From: Lachnospiraceae bacterium
GTDB taxonomy: Bacteria > Bacillota > Clostridia > Lachnospirales > Lachnospiraceae
Assembly: GCA_910575555.1 (NCBI GenBank)
Contig: CAJTFX010000017.1
Coordinates: forward strand, 12,456-76,455
Direction: 5' to 3'
DNA length: 64,000 bases
Shown: positions 1 through 8,925 of the stretch, piece by piece
Layout of the letters: each line of letters starts with the position of its first letter
How positions within the stretch are numbered: position 1 is the stretch's first letter
Translations under genes and position numbers: made by a program
The notes under the pieces: model-generated
What the model saw: only the letters and a program-made list of their open reading frames with translations
Database searches by the model: none
Told to the model about the DNA's origin: nothing

Positions 1-390
1 AAAAATTATCAAAATAATTGTCAAAAACATTTAAAAAATATTCCCGAATGTAAAGCAAAAAGTAACTATATATCTTTTTGTTCACTAAACACCGATAAAG
101 AGGCTAGAGGATGGAAAACATCTACGGTATCGTTTAAAGATTGTACTGGAACAGAACTTACTTATGGCTTAGAAGGATTTCTTGACGCTAAAGTGGTGCC
201 TGAAGCTACCACGGATAAAATAGGCATGGAATTTAAAACGGTAGTGGCTGCAAATGGAGGTAGTGGATACTGCGCGTTATTTATGGTTCACTGGGAAAGG
301 CGTTTTGGCGGAATAGTGTTTGGATATGATTTCGGCAATGTTGCCCATTTTCGCCGGAACGGAAAAACTTATTATATCCGATTTCTTTAA
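1..390 (+). CDS. Partial plus-strand reading frame, possible alternative tail-fibre end
   Basis: A frame stays open from base 1 to the TAA at 388-390, so at least 129 codons are visible and the start lies left of the window. The visible end is aromatic and glycine-rich (…NGKTYYIRFL), the style of a phage fibre tip or receptor-binding domain. I do not recognise a family. It converges on the tail-fibre gene and the two stop codons share bases 388-389. In Mu the alternative fibre genes lie in this head-to-head way inside an invertible segment. That role here is inference. An unrelated host or morphon gene is the alternative. Confidence 0.5.
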   Translation, partial: KNYQNNCQKHLKNIPECKAKSNYISFCSLNTDKEARGWKTSTVSFKDCTGTELTYGLEGFLDAKVVPEATTDKIGMEFKTVVAANGGSGYCALFMVHWERRFGGIVFGYDFGNVAHFRRNGKTYYIRFL

Positions 391-1406
391 GCCGGATTAT
401 TGTCCGGAAGATCCAGGGATGCAAGAACCGTCACACCAGATACTGTCTCTGAGGTTAATTCTGGTGCCATAGCTTTCCATTCGCTATCATATGCCCCAAT
501 GGCATCTGTTAATGTTATGTACCACAAATTTGTGTTGGAATCCTGGCATTGATAAATCTCTAGGTATACTGCCGAATTCGTCTCGTCCAAAGTTTCACGG
601 ATTTTTGTCCACATGTGTACATCTGAAATGGCCGCTAAACTGACAAATTTTTGCTTATTTGGTGTCGTTAAAAACTGTATTTTTTGATATTCAGGAGCAG
701 GTGCATTATAACTGCGCTTAAGGCTTATCACACATGAGTTATATCCATCCAGTCTGGCCTCTGCGATCCTGTACCACCCTTTCTTATTTACCGCGCCAAT
801 GACATGTGAAAAATAGTTGGGTACGATTTCGGTGTTTAGTGAATTAACTATCCCTGTCAATGTACCGTCTGCAATCTTGGATACATCTGTTGTCCCACAC
901 AATTTACGCAGATATTTCAAATTATTAGACATAATAGATACCCGATTTAGTATCTCTTTTAACTTCCCACTAACAATTCTTCCTATGTCTTTCCACAATG
1001 TTGGGCTTTCATCGGTATCTTCGCTAGTAAACGCCACTGTAGCGTCAGAGATGTCCCCATCCTTATTGAGTTTTTTTCCGATTGCCTCATTCAGAGCTTC
1101 TATAATCGTCTCATTCTCAAGAATGGCGTCTGCAACCTCTTTTATGGTATCCAGTGTTTCCGGGGCTCCGTTTATCAGCTGCCCTATCTTTGTGTCAGTG
1201 TATCCTGTAAGCTGCTCGTACTGCTGCTGAAACTGTTCTTCAGTGTCATCTGCGTGCTTCTCCTGTATTTTTTTTAAAAACGTTTCATTGTTAATTAATG
1301 CCTGGATTACCCCATTGAATAATTCCGCATGGGCCGAATCCGTAATGTCAAACTTCCGGATTTCTTCTGTATACTTTGGATTTTCTGGAATCTCAAAATT
1401 TGCCAT
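387..1406 (-). CDS. Phage tail fibre protein
   Basis: This 339-residue protein is the last complete gene of the late operon. I chose the ATG at 1406 because GAAGGAGG lies just upstream; the frame itself continues farther. Residues 60-120 are acidic and helical (QLINGAPETLDTIKEVADAI), a segment common in clostridial and Mu-type tail fibres that precedes the trimeric shaft. The C-terminal 180 residues resemble no family I can name, as expected for a receptor-binding tip. It should attach to the baseplate and bind the host surface. The position after gp48-like and collar-like genes matches Mu gpS (gp49). Family call firm, receptor unknown. Confidence 0.8.
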   Translation of the reverse strand: MANFEIPENPKYTEEIRKFDITDSAHAELFNGVIQALINNETFLKKIQEKHADDTEEQFQQQYEQLTGYTDTKIGQLINGAPETLDTIKEVADAILENETIIEALNEAIGKKLNKDGDISDATVAFTSEDTDESPTLWKDIGRIVSGKLKEILNRVSIMSNNLKYLRKLCGTTDVSKIADGTLTGIVNSLNTEIVPNYFSHVIGAVNKKGWYRIAEARLDGYNSCVISLKRSYNAPAPEYQKIQFLTTPNKQKFVSLAAISDVHMWTKIRETLDETNSAVYLEIYQCQDSNTNLWYITLTDAIGAYDSEWKAMAPELTSETVSGVTVLASLDLPDNNPA

Positions 1407-1422
1407 ACTGATGCCTCCTTCT

Positions 1423-1800
1423 TCAAAATTTGTCATCATATTCAAATGCCATTTCCATATCCGCATCTTTCATTTTCCCCGCAAAAACCCGGATTGCCAG
1501 TAAATCGCCATCCGCATCATACAGAGCCGCCTCATTTATCTTTTTTCCTGCCAATTCATCCTCCCCCAGTTCCATTCGGTAACGGTAACATGTATCGGTC
1601 ACCTTTTCACACCTGCAATATTCCCGCCGGAGCAACTCATTCTTTAAAGATAGTTCTTCCAACGTCAATTCTATTAAGATCCCATCTTCATTTTCCGCTC
1701 CGTCTCCTATGGCGATTCCTGCGACTGTAGGCAGGGAAATTTCCCCCTTTCTTGTCTGCGCCATTTTCTTTCTTGCTATTGAAGTTATTATGCTTTTCAT
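1423..1800 (-). CDS. Tail fibre-associated protein (collar-fibre N-terminal type)
   Basis: The 125-residue product contains the pattern NEAALYDADGDLLAIRVF followed by K-D-D-E near its end. This resembles the N-terminal collar/fibre domain of phage tail fibres (DUF3751-like), which docks on the baseplate. Here the domain stands alone as a separate gene directly upstream of the long fibre, so the fibre may be assembled from two proteins. AAGGAG lies about 10 bases before the ATG at 1800, two bases past the previous stop. The family match is by eye and moderate. Confidence 0.55.
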   Translation of the reverse strand: MKSIITSIARKKMAQTRKGEISLPTVAGIAIGDGAENEDGILIELTLEELSLKNELLRREYCRCEKVTDTCYRYRMELGEDELAGKKINEAALYDADGDLLAIRVFAGKMKDADMEMAFEYDDKF

Positions 1801-1801
1801 T

Positions 1802-2548
1802 TTACGCTTTCTCCTTTAATTCATATGCATTCAGCAGCTTTCCTCCATCCAGCCGAAATGCGCCGTCCAAATGCCAGAGGTTATTCTTGATCTCCACAGT
1901 AAGTTCCGTATCTGCAATATTCCTTGCCTCCATCTGGAAAACGAATTTATTTTCTGGACGGTTCTCGTTTTGCATTGACCAAATCTCTGCTATCCTACAG
2001 ATATCGTTTGCCTTTCCTGTCTGTTCCTTCGATTGAAGAATAAATTGATAGTTATCTTTTGCCCCCACCTCCTTCCAAGCCCTTACATTCTTTTTGAGAA
2101 TATTAAACGAAATATTGTAAGCCCATCCCATATCCATTCTAATCAGGGCATAAAATTCTGCCCATCTTTCTGTGTCACCCTTTAACTCTCTTGCAGTTTT
2201 TATCTCCACATCTTCAAATCCTAATGTTTTCACCGCAAGAAGAACTCCCTCATTGGTGCCCCCAAGCTTGCAAAGCTCATCATACATGGCTATTCTTGAG
2301 CGGTAGTTCTCTGCAGACTCACCTTCATACCTGGTCAGCCTCCTGTCCGCCCCATGTACCGAAAGCATCTCATGACTGCATGTGGCAACCATGCCCTCAT
2401 CCCTTGCCCGGAGAATATCCTCTTTTACTTCATCAAACCTTCTGCCAAACACTTTGCAGAGGATGTACCACTTATTCAGAGCTTTCTTAAGCTTCTTCAA
2501 CGGTGTAGTGAGCAGATACCACATGTATTCAATAAAATTCTCTATCAT
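1802..2548 (-). CDS. Baseplate protein, Mu gp48-like (DUF2313 type)
   Basis: The gene sits between the baseplate J-like protein and the fibre genes, the place of Mu gp48/P2 gpI. The 248-residue product has the pattern expected of DUF2313: a helical N-terminus, a central stretch with RRLTRYEGESAENYRSRI, then GLEDVEIK-type strands. It should form the outer baseplate wedge and attach fibres. The ATG at 2548 was preferred to an upstream GTG because GGAAGGGG precedes it by about 9 bases. It follows the J-like gene closely. Confidence 0.75.
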   Translation of the reverse strand: MIENFIEYMWYLLTTPLKKLKKALNKWYILCKVFGRRFDEVKEDILRARDEGMVATCSHEMLSVHGADRRLTRYEGESAENYRSRIAMYDELCKLGGTNEGVLLAVKTLGFEDVEIKTARELKGDTERWAEFYALIRMDMGWAYNISFNILKKNVRAWKEVGAKDNYQFILQSKEQTGKANDICRIAEIWSMQNENRPENKFVFQMEARNIADTELTVEIKNNLWHLDGAFRLDGGKLLNAYELKEKA

Positions 2549-2555
2549 AGCGGCA

Positions 2556-3707
2556 TCACCCCTTCCCACTTGCGCTCTGTGCCACGTTCCTGACAGTCAC
2601 ATTGATGTCCCCTGCCATGATGACTTTATTCTGTCCAAGCAGCATATCCCCTGATGGCTGCAAAATGTCCGTCTTCCTGTAATTGTCAATCTTGGTACTA
2701 AGCACTTGGATGATGCTGTCCCTGTATAGAGTGTTCATCTCTTTCCGTGTCAGTGCCATCATCTCCTTGATGAGTTTCCCCGCCTGTTCATCCACGCCAT
2801 CCGTTGCCGCATCCTCTGCAAGGTACACTACAAGCTCAAATGCCTGCCGCACTACCTCACTGGATTTCACAAGGTAATCCTCATAGTTGCCCTTAAGTGG
2901 CTCAATGGCATCCCCGACCTTCCGCACGAGCTCCGGAGATGCTTCACCGGCTGCTCCCGTAACAATCACATCCACCGTGCCCTGCCCCCTTGGGTGCTGT
3001 GCATCTATCCGCGCATCCAGTACGCCAGGGACAGACTTTGCAGCGTTCCGGAGCTTCTCCTCAATGGTTCTTGTTGCCAGTTCCGCCCATGAGCTCATGC
3101 ACCTGTCCCGAAGGTCTTCAAGGTCTTCCTCCTCTGCTCCTTCTTCAAAGAGCCAGCCCTTCTCATTTGTCACATAATCCATACCGTCAAGATATATCAT
3201 GGATATGGTTATCCTTCCCGGTGCTATGTTGTAAAAGGTTCCTGGTTCCTCTGCCTCCACAAGAACCCTGCCTACAGGCTCCCCGGCATCAATGACCGTG
3301 TTTTCACAGCAGTAGAACTTCAGTTCCTTGCCTCCGGCATCCGGTTCCGTTTTAAAGCAGTGTCCTTTCATCACTTGAAGGGCATTGTTATACTCACTCC
3401 GGTATATAGTCACATAGCCCTTTGCCGCTTTCGCCTCCTTCTGCTGCTTGGAATAGTCTGCCGCCTTAATCATGAGCCAGTCCTCTTCAGCATGTCTGAT
3501 GAAGCAGCTATTGACTATGACACGGGCAAGCTCCTTCAGTTCTATGTATATGGTCACTAACATGCGGCAAAGATGGTAAAAGATGCCGCCCTTTTTTAAG
3601 TTTGTTATAGGGAAGCCTTCATCTTCAAGCTCTTCCTGCACCTTTTCCATCTCCTCGTCTTCATCCGGGATGGGGATAATCTTCTCCATGATGCGTTCAT
3701 CTATCAT
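2556..3707 (-). CDS. Baseplate J-like protein (Mu gp47 family)
   Basis: The 383-residue protein follows the baseplate J plan. An N-terminal wedge region comes first (GFPITNLKKGGIFYHL), then beta-rich segments (AKGYVTIYRS, then ENTVIDAGEPVG), then the hallmark central block with EEDLEDLRDRC and VPGVLDARI. It is a wedge component of contractile-tail baseplates. Its start overlaps the stop of the upstream gpW/gp25-like gene in an ATGA arrangement, which implies translational coupling. Length is typical for the family (350-400 residues). Confidence 0.9.
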   Translation of the reverse strand: MIDERIMEKIIPIPDEDEEMEKVQEELEDEGFPITNLKKGGIFYHLCRMLVTIYIELKELARVIVNSCFIRHAEEDWLMIKAADYSKQQKEAKAAKGYVTIYRSEYNNALQVMKGHCFKTEPDAGGKELKFYCCENTVIDAGEPVGRVLVEAEEPGTFYNIAPGRITISMIYLDGMDYVTNEKGWLFEEGAEEEDLEDLRDRCMSSWAELATRTIEEKLRNAAKSVPGVLDARIDAQHPRGQGTVDVIVTGAAGEASPELVRKVGDAIEPLKGNYEDYLVKSSEVVRQAFELVVYLAEDAATDGVDEQAGKLIKEMMALTRKEMNTLYRDSIIQVLSTKIDNYRKTDILQPSGDMLLGQNKVIMAGDINVTVRNVAQSASGKG

Positions 3708-4129
3708 TCCACAATCACCTCCACGCCATTGCTCTCAATGTCAATGCTGTACTCCTTGCTGCTGTCATTCTTCCGGAAGGCTACCCTGACATGGTATAAG
3801 TGACCATCAAAGTCCACCTCTGTCTGTATGCTCCCGGCATCAATATAGTCCCTCTTGGACAGTTTGGAACGGATACGCTGCTGTATTTCCATCTGTGTGA
3901 AGTCATCATATTCCCCCTGCATGAAGTCAAGCAGGCTCCACCCATAGCTTGCATCCCCCTCCTCGTCCTCATAGAAGAGCTCGCCCTCTTCCGTCACCGC
4001 CTCATTCCTGATGTCTTGCAACCAACATTCATCATCCGACACAAGGGATGTGTCCCCTCTCCCATCTGACACAGGCTGACCATCCTCATCAAGCATGATG
4101 TCAATGTCATTTGCACCTGTTAACTGCAT
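3704..4129 (-). CDS. Baseplate wedge protein, Mu gp46 / gpW-like
   Basis: The 141-residue acidic protein begins DIDIMLDEDGQPV and contains GEYDDFTQMEIQQRI, like the Mu gp46 and DUF2634/gp25 wedge families, which carry the same role in the same order (gp45, gp46, J). GGGAGGTG lies before the ATG at 4129, and that ATG overlaps the previous stop as TGATG. The longer frame to 4162 starts inside the spike gene and was not used. It probably anchors the sheath or inner baseplate wedge. Confidence 0.7.
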   Translation of the reverse strand: MQLTGANDIDIMLDEDGQPVSDGRGDTSLVSDDECWLQDIRNEAVTEEGELFYEDEEGDASYGWSLLDFMQGEYDDFTQMEIQQRIRSKLSKRDYIDAGSIQTEVDFDGHLYHVRVAFRKNDSSKEYSIDIESNGVEVIVE

Positions 4130-4428
4130 CAGAAGCACCTCCCTATGATATAAGGCTTGCACTCCCCATACATAAGCACGATTGCCACAACCTCATTCTT
4201 CCGGACAGGTATGTCCGTTGCCACATTCGGGACTTCCGGGAAGCGGCTATCCGGCTGCCTGTTTTTGCCAAGTATTTTGATCGTTGCTTCATACAGTTCC
4301 TCCCCTTTCTTTTTCACTCCTACCACTTTTGCATACAAGCATGGAGGATACTGCATGTGTGGATAATTCTCTTTTATCTGATGGCCAAGCTCCTGCCCCA
4401 CAAACACCTTCATCATGTCAGACATCAT
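4129..4428 (-). CDS. Small baseplate/spike-type protein, Mu gp45 position
   Basis: The 99-residue product is short and beta-rich, with an OB-fold-like run (YPPCLYAKVVGVKK…ATIKILGKN) and a C-terminal GECKPYIIGRCF. Its place between the hub gene and the gpW-like gene is that of Mu gp45, the central spike. It is much shorter than Mu gp45 (about 200 residues) and lacks an obvious HxH apex motif, so it may be only the spike N-terminal domain. AGGAGGTGAGA stands directly before the ATG at 4428. The gene overlaps the end of the hub gene by 11 bases. Confidence 0.55.
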   Translation of the reverse strand: MMSDMMKVFVGQELGHQIKENYPHMQYPPCLYAKVVGVKKKGEELYEATIKILGKNRQPDSRFPEVPNVATDIPVRKNEVVAIVLMYGECKPYIIGRCF

Positions 4429-5188
4429 TCTCACCTCCTGCAAAATAGATGTACATGTGTACCGCCCCAGTATCGTCGCTCCTCACTATGGTCTTCTCCA
4501 CTGTCACAATGCCGCTGTATTTGCTGTGCTGCACCTCAACCTCTTGGCTGTGGTGTATCCAAGGAATGGCTATTGTCTCCGCCTCCCAAAAGTTTCCATA
4601 CTTATTCAAGGACAGGATAGTCTCCCCCTCTTCAATGACATACATCTCCTCCTGTTCTTCCTTGGTTCCCCAATAGAACACCTTCTTCTGGAAGAAGAAC
4701 GAGTTTTTGATGCCCCATGAGCTGTTGACCTCTGCTATAGTGTTGATGCCGCTCTTCCTGTCTATGACAAAAAGGGATTTCTTCCCATAGTTCTCATCAG
4801 ATAGCATATAGTCCTCAATCCCTGCACAGGTCAGCACATACCGGATGACATCCTGTGGCTCACAGTCCACAAAGGATGCCTTGATGGTCACTCTATCAAG
4901 CTTCATCATCTCATCTTTTATCATTATCTCTTTCCAGTAATCCGTGTCGCCGCATCTGACATACCCCTCAATCAGGCTGTCAAAGTCATCCTCATAGCCA
5001 AGCTCCACGCTTGCCTCATCCATGTCCTTGAACTTCAGGGCTCCCTGAAGCTGTGGGGACAGCTCCACCCGGCACCAGTCCATGTGTGACTCCTTGCTTG
5101 AGAAGCACTCAACCTCTATCCCATCCGTCACCTCATATTCCCCTACCGTTACCCTAAATTCCGGGGATATTAGCTTCCTGGTCTCCAA
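4418..5188 (-). CDS. Tail hub protein, Mu gp44 / late control D-like
   Basis: The 256-residue protein occupies the place of Mu gpP (gp44), the baseplate hub. It shows beta-rich N-terminal strands (FRVTVGEYEVTDGIEVECFSS), a middle segment with DVIRYVLTCAGIEDYMLSD as in D-family hubs, and a C-terminal half rich in W, F and Y. The hub closes the tail tube and carries the spike. It is shorter than Mu gp44 (about 380 residues) and may represent a compact clostridial version. The following gene starts inside its last codons. Confidence 0.65.
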   Translation of the reverse strand: METRKLISPEFRVTVGEYEVTDGIEVECFSSKESHMDWCRVELSPQLQGALKFKDMDEASVELGYEDDFDSLIEGYVRCGDTDYWKEIMIKDEMMKLDRVTIKASFVDCEPQDVIRYVLTCAGIEDYMLSDENYGKKSLFVIDRKSGINTIAEVNSSWGIKNSFFFQKKVFYWGTKEEQEEMYVIEEGETILSLNKYGNFWEAETIAIPWIHHSQEVEVQHSKYSGIVTVEKTIVRSDDTGAVHMYIYFAGGENDV

Positions 5189-5194
5189 AGCCAG

Positions 5195-5755
5195 TTACCT
5201 CCTCCTACTTACAATCTTCTTTGCTATCTTCTTTTCTTTCAGCGTGCTCCGGCTGTCCTTTGCCGGGCTTTTGCTTTTTAATTTTTTACTCTTTGCCTTC
5301 TCGCTGTTCTTTTTCTTAGTTTTCTTCTTGCTCCTTTTCTTCTTTATCTTAATCCCAGCTATGGCAGGAGCCCACAGCTCCAAGGAGGCTATCCGTTTGC
5401 TCTCTGATATGACCTTCTTGGAGGTTAGGTTTTTAAAATAAACGCTCGATATGCCACGGGCTGTACAGTCCTCATTGACGATAGTGAGCAGTTTGGGCTT
5501 GTTCTGACCATACACCTTGAAGAGCATCTGCATCTCCGTGAGCTGTTCCAGTGTTGTAGCCTTTTTGCTGTCCTCAAGCAGTATGTCTATCATCACCTTA
5601 GCATTTTCATAGCCTACAGGCTGTGACTTTTTGAACCTGCCCTTTTCATCCTGTGCCACATACACGCTCCCTGCCTCCTGCACTTCCACGCTTGTGACCT
5701 GGCCTTTCAGGTATACGTTGCCAAGCTTCACCACCTTGTCCTGTACATACAGCAT
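5195..5755 (-). CDS. Tail protein between tape measure and hub, with lysine-rich tail
   Basis: Residues 1-125 form a compact beta-rich domain (VVKLGNVYLKGQVTSVEV…) lying where Mu gp43 (gpN, DNA circulation N-terminal) lies. The last 50 residues are a run of lysine, arginine and serine, very unlike the rest and strongly positive. Such a tail may bind nucleic acid, the acidic hub, or the cell envelope; I cannot tell which. Length is 186 residues against about 490 for Mu gpN. The family is not recognised, so the role in tail-hub assembly rests on position alone. Confidence 0.5.
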   Translation of the reverse strand: MLYVQDKVVKLGNVYLKGQVTSVEVQEAGSVYVAQDEKGRFKKSQPVGYENAKVMIDILLEDSKKATTLEQLTEMQMLFKVYGQNKPKLLTIVNEDCTARGISSVYFKNLTSKKVISESKRIASLELWAPAIAGIKIKKKRSKKKTKKKNSEKAKSKKLKSKSPAKDSRSTLKEKKIAKKIVSRRR

Positions 5756-5768
5756 ACCGCCTCACCTC

Positions 5769-8700
5769 CTATGTTGCTGCCGGGGAGGGGCTGTCCGTCC
5801 GGTTCTGTGCATCCTTCAGCTCATCTATCAGCTTGTAGAGCAGCGGCAAGTCCTTAATCTTGCTGATGTCTACCGTGAAGCTTATCTGATGGATGGTTGT
5901 GCCGCCTTCCCTGCCCCATCTCTCGGTTGTGTGTGTCTCCTTGGTTGTCGTGCTGCTTTCCTTTTCCTTGCGTACTGATGCAGCCTTTGATGTCAGGGCA
6001 CTTGTGATGTTCGCCCCGGTCTGCTGTACGCTGTCACCGTTTTCTTCATTCTCGCCTTTGACCACGCCCCTGACAACCTCGGTCATCTGCTTCCACAGTT
6101 CTGACAATGGCAGCACCGCTTCAGCTCCGGCTTCTCCCCCTCCCAAAAGACTTCCGCCCATGGCTCCAAAGATGGTTGCCCCGTTCAGAATGCCGCCATC
6201 CCTGTACCACTGGATGGAGAACTTAGGCAGCGAACCCTTTCCTGCAATGCCAAAAGGTGCCTCTCCACCGCTCACGCTGATGTGTGGCAGCTTTAAGTCC
6301 GGGAGCTTCCATGAGAAATTGAAGACTCCTTTTATTCTCTCAATCGCACCTGATACTACCGACCTTGCAGCCTCAAGCTTTGAGGAAAACGCCGACTTGA
6401 TACCCTCTAAGACGGATGATACCGTGTCCTTCGCCGCCTGTATCTTGGATGCAATGGTGGAGCGGATGCTCTCAAGCCTTCCGCCTGTTAATGTGTTGAT
6501 GGCGGAGTAGGCTGCACTGAAGGTGCCCTGTACCCCCGTCATGGTTGCGGATACTATCCCCTTGATGCCTCCGCCGCTCGCCTGATATGCCGCCTGCATG
6601 TTGGAGAGCTGTGTGCTTGCATAGTTCTTTGCCGCTGACATCCCGGTTGACACCGCATTTGCAACCCCGGACATCTTCTCACTGAACTTGTTCTTGATGT
6701 CCGTGAGCTTTCCGCCCGTCAGGTTGTCAATGAATGTGAAGCCTGCTGTATAATATCCCTTCACCCCCTCTATTGCTGCCGCCGCTACGCCTTTGATGCC
6801 TCCGCCATGTTCCTCATAGGCTGTCTTCATGTTCCCAAGCTTTTCCTTCACAGTGTCGGAGGCAGCTCCCAAGATGTTCCCAAAGAAGCCCTTCACTGCC
6901 TCAAGCCCGTTTTTCACGGTGTCCTTCATCTTCGTTATGGTCTCGCTTGCATCAATGCCTATGGCGGAAAAGGCTCCGCCTATTGCATCAAGGAAGCCTG
7001 AAGCAAATCCGCCTATAAAAGAGAGAACGGCGTTGAACCCGTTTTCTATGAAATTTTTGAAGTCACCGACAGCGGCGGAGGCAAAGTCCATAGCCCCCGA
7101 AAAATCGCCCTTGAACAGGGCAACTACAGCGTTCACCACGTTGGTGACAAATGATACAAAACTCGAAAAGGCATCTATCAGCGGTGTCAGTGCGGACAAG
7201 GCTCCCTGTATGGCTCCGGCAAACGTGGAACCAAGCACCACTAGGACAACTGCCCCCACTTTTTCAAGTATCTGTATGATTGGCTGTACCGCCTGCCATA
7301 GTTCCTTGAGCTTGCCGCCTAGGTTTTGCAAGGCAGGCTGTATAGATGACCACGCCTGCATGACTGCTGACTTTACCTGTTCAAACAGCCCCTTCCAAAA
7401 ATTCCGGAAGGCTTCTGACTTGTTCCATAGGACAACAAAGGCGGCTACAAGTGCCACTATCCCGACTATCACCCATGTGATGGGGGATGCAAGGAAGGCT
7501 GTGTTCATTCCCAATACAGCGGTCTTCACAAGCCCTATGGCGTTCTTTGCTGACAGGAAGAGCTTCCCCATGCTCCCGATCACGCCCATCACGCTTCCTG
7601 CTATCGCAAGGAATACGCCAAGCTTCAGGGCTATATTCATTATGCTCTGCACTGTCTCCTGATTGTTGCTTATCCACTCGGAGCCCTTCTTTATCAGTCC
7701 GCTCACCTTATCCATGGTGTTGTTGACTGCCGGAAGGAGCCCGTTGCCAAGTTCCTCTACGTTGTTATGTATCTGCTGTTTCAGCACTTGGAACTTCTGC
7801 TCCGGCGTGTTGTTGATGGCTTCCGCCATCTCCTCCGTCACGGAGATGCCGCTCTTCATGCTCCCCTGCAAGTCCTGTATCCCGGAGTCCAGTGTCTCCA
7901 CATTGTTGTATAACAGGTCTATGAGGGCAACTGCCTCATCCGTTCCAAAGGCTTCCTTCAGTTCCCTCTTCTCTACCGCATCTATGGTATCCCCATATTT
8001 GCCCTTCAGCTCCGTCAGTATCTCCGGCATGGACAGGAGCTGGTTGTTGGTATCAAGGAAGGTCAGCCCAAGCTTCTCCCCGGCACTGGATGCCTGATTG
8101 AGGAATGACTTGTACTTTGTTGCCGCTTCAGAGCCGGACATTGTGGTCTGAAGCTGTCCCATGATGGCAAGCTGCTCCTCAAGTGGGACATTGGCATTTG
8201 TGGCTGTGGCTCCAAGTGCTGATATGGCACTTGCCATCTCGGAGCCGGATGTCTTATAGTTCTTTACTGCTGTAGCTATCCCGGCGGAGAACATCTCACC
8301 GAACTCTAGGTCTGACATATCATCATAAAAACCTTTATAGATACCGTACCCTGTAGCAAACAGTGAGCCCATCTCTTCCGTTGTCGATTTTGTGGCTTTT
8401 CCCGTCAGGGCTGCAAGTTTCGTGAACTCTGCCACGCCTTCATCCGTCAGGGATGCTATACCTGATTTTATGTCATAGGATGCCGTTATAAAGTCCGCTT
8501 TGCTTGTGCCTGCCCATGTGTCAGAGAAGCTCTTTGCCGCATCCTCTACCGCTTTGAGGTCTTTCACTCCAAGGGATGAGAGCTCCCCTAGTGCGTTCTG
8601 TGTGTCAAAGGTGGCTGTGACCGTCTTCATGCAGAGCCCGGTGATGCCTGCCCCTACCCCTGCCATTGCCGCCCCTGCCTTCTGCATGGTTCCAAAGGCT

Positions 8701-8816
8701 GAATTGAGCCTGCCTATAACGCCTGACACATTGTTGCCGACTCCGCCCATCTGGCCGGACAGGTTATCTACCATGTTCAGGATGACAGACAATTTGTATA
8801 CAGACTCCATACCCAT
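5769..8816 (-). CDS. Tape measure protein
   Basis: At 1015 residues this is the longest late gene, and it lies directly after the tail chaperones as tape measures do. The N-terminal half has a TP901-type core (FDTQNALGELSSLGV, then DYIKSGI-like and TSGSEMASAISALG blocks). Two hydrophobic stretches follow near residues 410-480 and 515-560. The second half is alanine- and glycine-rich and holds two roughly 77-residue repeats, each with GGGIKG followed by LTGG (DNA near 6550-6600 and 6780-6830). It sets tail length and is ejected into the envelope. GGAGGTGG precedes the ATG. Confidence 0.93.
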   Translation of the reverse strand: MGMESVYKLSVILNMVDNLSGQMGGVGNNVSGVIGRLNSAFGTMQKAGAAMAGVGAGITGLCMKTVTATFDTQNALGELSSLGVKDLKAVEDAAKSFSDTWAGTSKADFITASYDIKSGIASLTDEGVAEFTKLAALTGKATKSTTEEMGSLFATGYGIYKGFYDDMSDLEFGEMFSAGIATAVKNYKTSGSEMASAISALGATATNANVPLEEQLAIMGQLQTTMSGSEAATKYKSFLNQASSAGEKLGLTFLDTNNQLLSMPEILTELKGKYGDTIDAVEKRELKEAFGTDEAVALIDLLYNNVETLDSGIQDLQGSMKSGISVTEEMAEAINNTPEQKFQVLKQQIHNNVEELGNGLLPAVNNTMDKVSGLIKKGSEWISNNQETVQSIMNIALKLGVFLAIAGSVMGVIGSMGKLFLSAKNAIGLVKTAVLGMNTAFLASPITWVIVGIVALVAAFVVLWNKSEAFRNFWKGLFEQVKSAVMQAWSSIQPALQNLGGKLKELWQAVQPIIQILEKVGAVVLVVLGSTFAGAIQGALSALTPLIDAFSSFVSFVTNVVNAVVALFKGDFSGAMDFASAAVGDFKNFIENGFNAVLSFIGGFASGFLDAIGGAFSAIGIDASETITKMKDTVKNGLEAVKGFFGNILGAASDTVKEKLGNMKTAYEEHGGGIKGVAAAAIEGVKGYYTAGFTFIDNLTGGKLTDIKNKFSEKMSGVANAVSTGMSAAKNYASTQLSNMQAAYQASGGGIKGIVSATMTGVQGTFSAAYSAINTLTGGRLESIRSTIASKIQAAKDTVSSVLEGIKSAFSSKLEAARSVVSGAIERIKGVFNFSWKLPDLKLPHISVSGGEAPFGIAGKGSLPKFSIQWYRDGGILNGATIFGAMGGSLLGGGEAGAEAVLPLSELWKQMTEVVRGVVKGENEENGDSVQQTGANITSALTSKAASVRKEKESSTTTKETHTTERWGREGGTTIHQISFTVDISKIKDLPLLYKLIDELKDAQNRTDSPSPAAT

Positions 8817-8831
8817 GCAACCACCTCCCTG

Positions 8832-8859
8832 TTGCTTTTTTCCTGATTTGTGGTATACT
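8832..8859 (+). promoter_or_regulatory. Candidate plus-strand promoter between tape measure and chaperone genes
   Basis: TTGCTT at 8832-8837 and TATACT at 8854-8859 are separated by 16 bases, with a TGG extended -10 element. The promoter points against the late operon and leads straight into the hairpin at 8889-8917. It is the only such signal in the late-operon gaps I examined. Confidence 0.5.
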
Positions 8860-8865
8860 TATCTT

Positions 8866-8925
8866 CAGAAGTTCATAGAGGTGTGCTCAAGTCCCACAGT
8901 TTCCGGCTGTGGGGCTTGTTTTATT
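8866..8925 (+). ncRNA. Candidate small antisense RNA with intrinsic terminator
   Basis: The 104-base gap between the tape measure start and the chaperone stop holds a promoter-like signal and then a strong hairpin on the plus strand. The arms 8889-8899 and 8907-8917 pair with one mismatch and are followed by GTTTTATT, an intrinsic terminator. Together they would give an RNA of about 60 bases, antisense to the late transcript across the end of the second chaperone frame. No open frame of useful length lies inside. On the minus strand the hairpin lacks a T-run, so it is not an ordinary late-operon terminator. This is inference from sequence only. Confidence 0.4.

Noticed and set aside
817-1230. 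Plus-strand frames inside prophage genes, such as this 137-codon one
   Set aside because: They lie opposite well-supported minus-strand genes, lack ribosome sites and show mirror-codon composition.
8889-8917. Hairpin read as a terminator of the late operon
   Set aside because: On the minus strand no T-run follows, and ending there would cut off the tape measure and baseplate genes.
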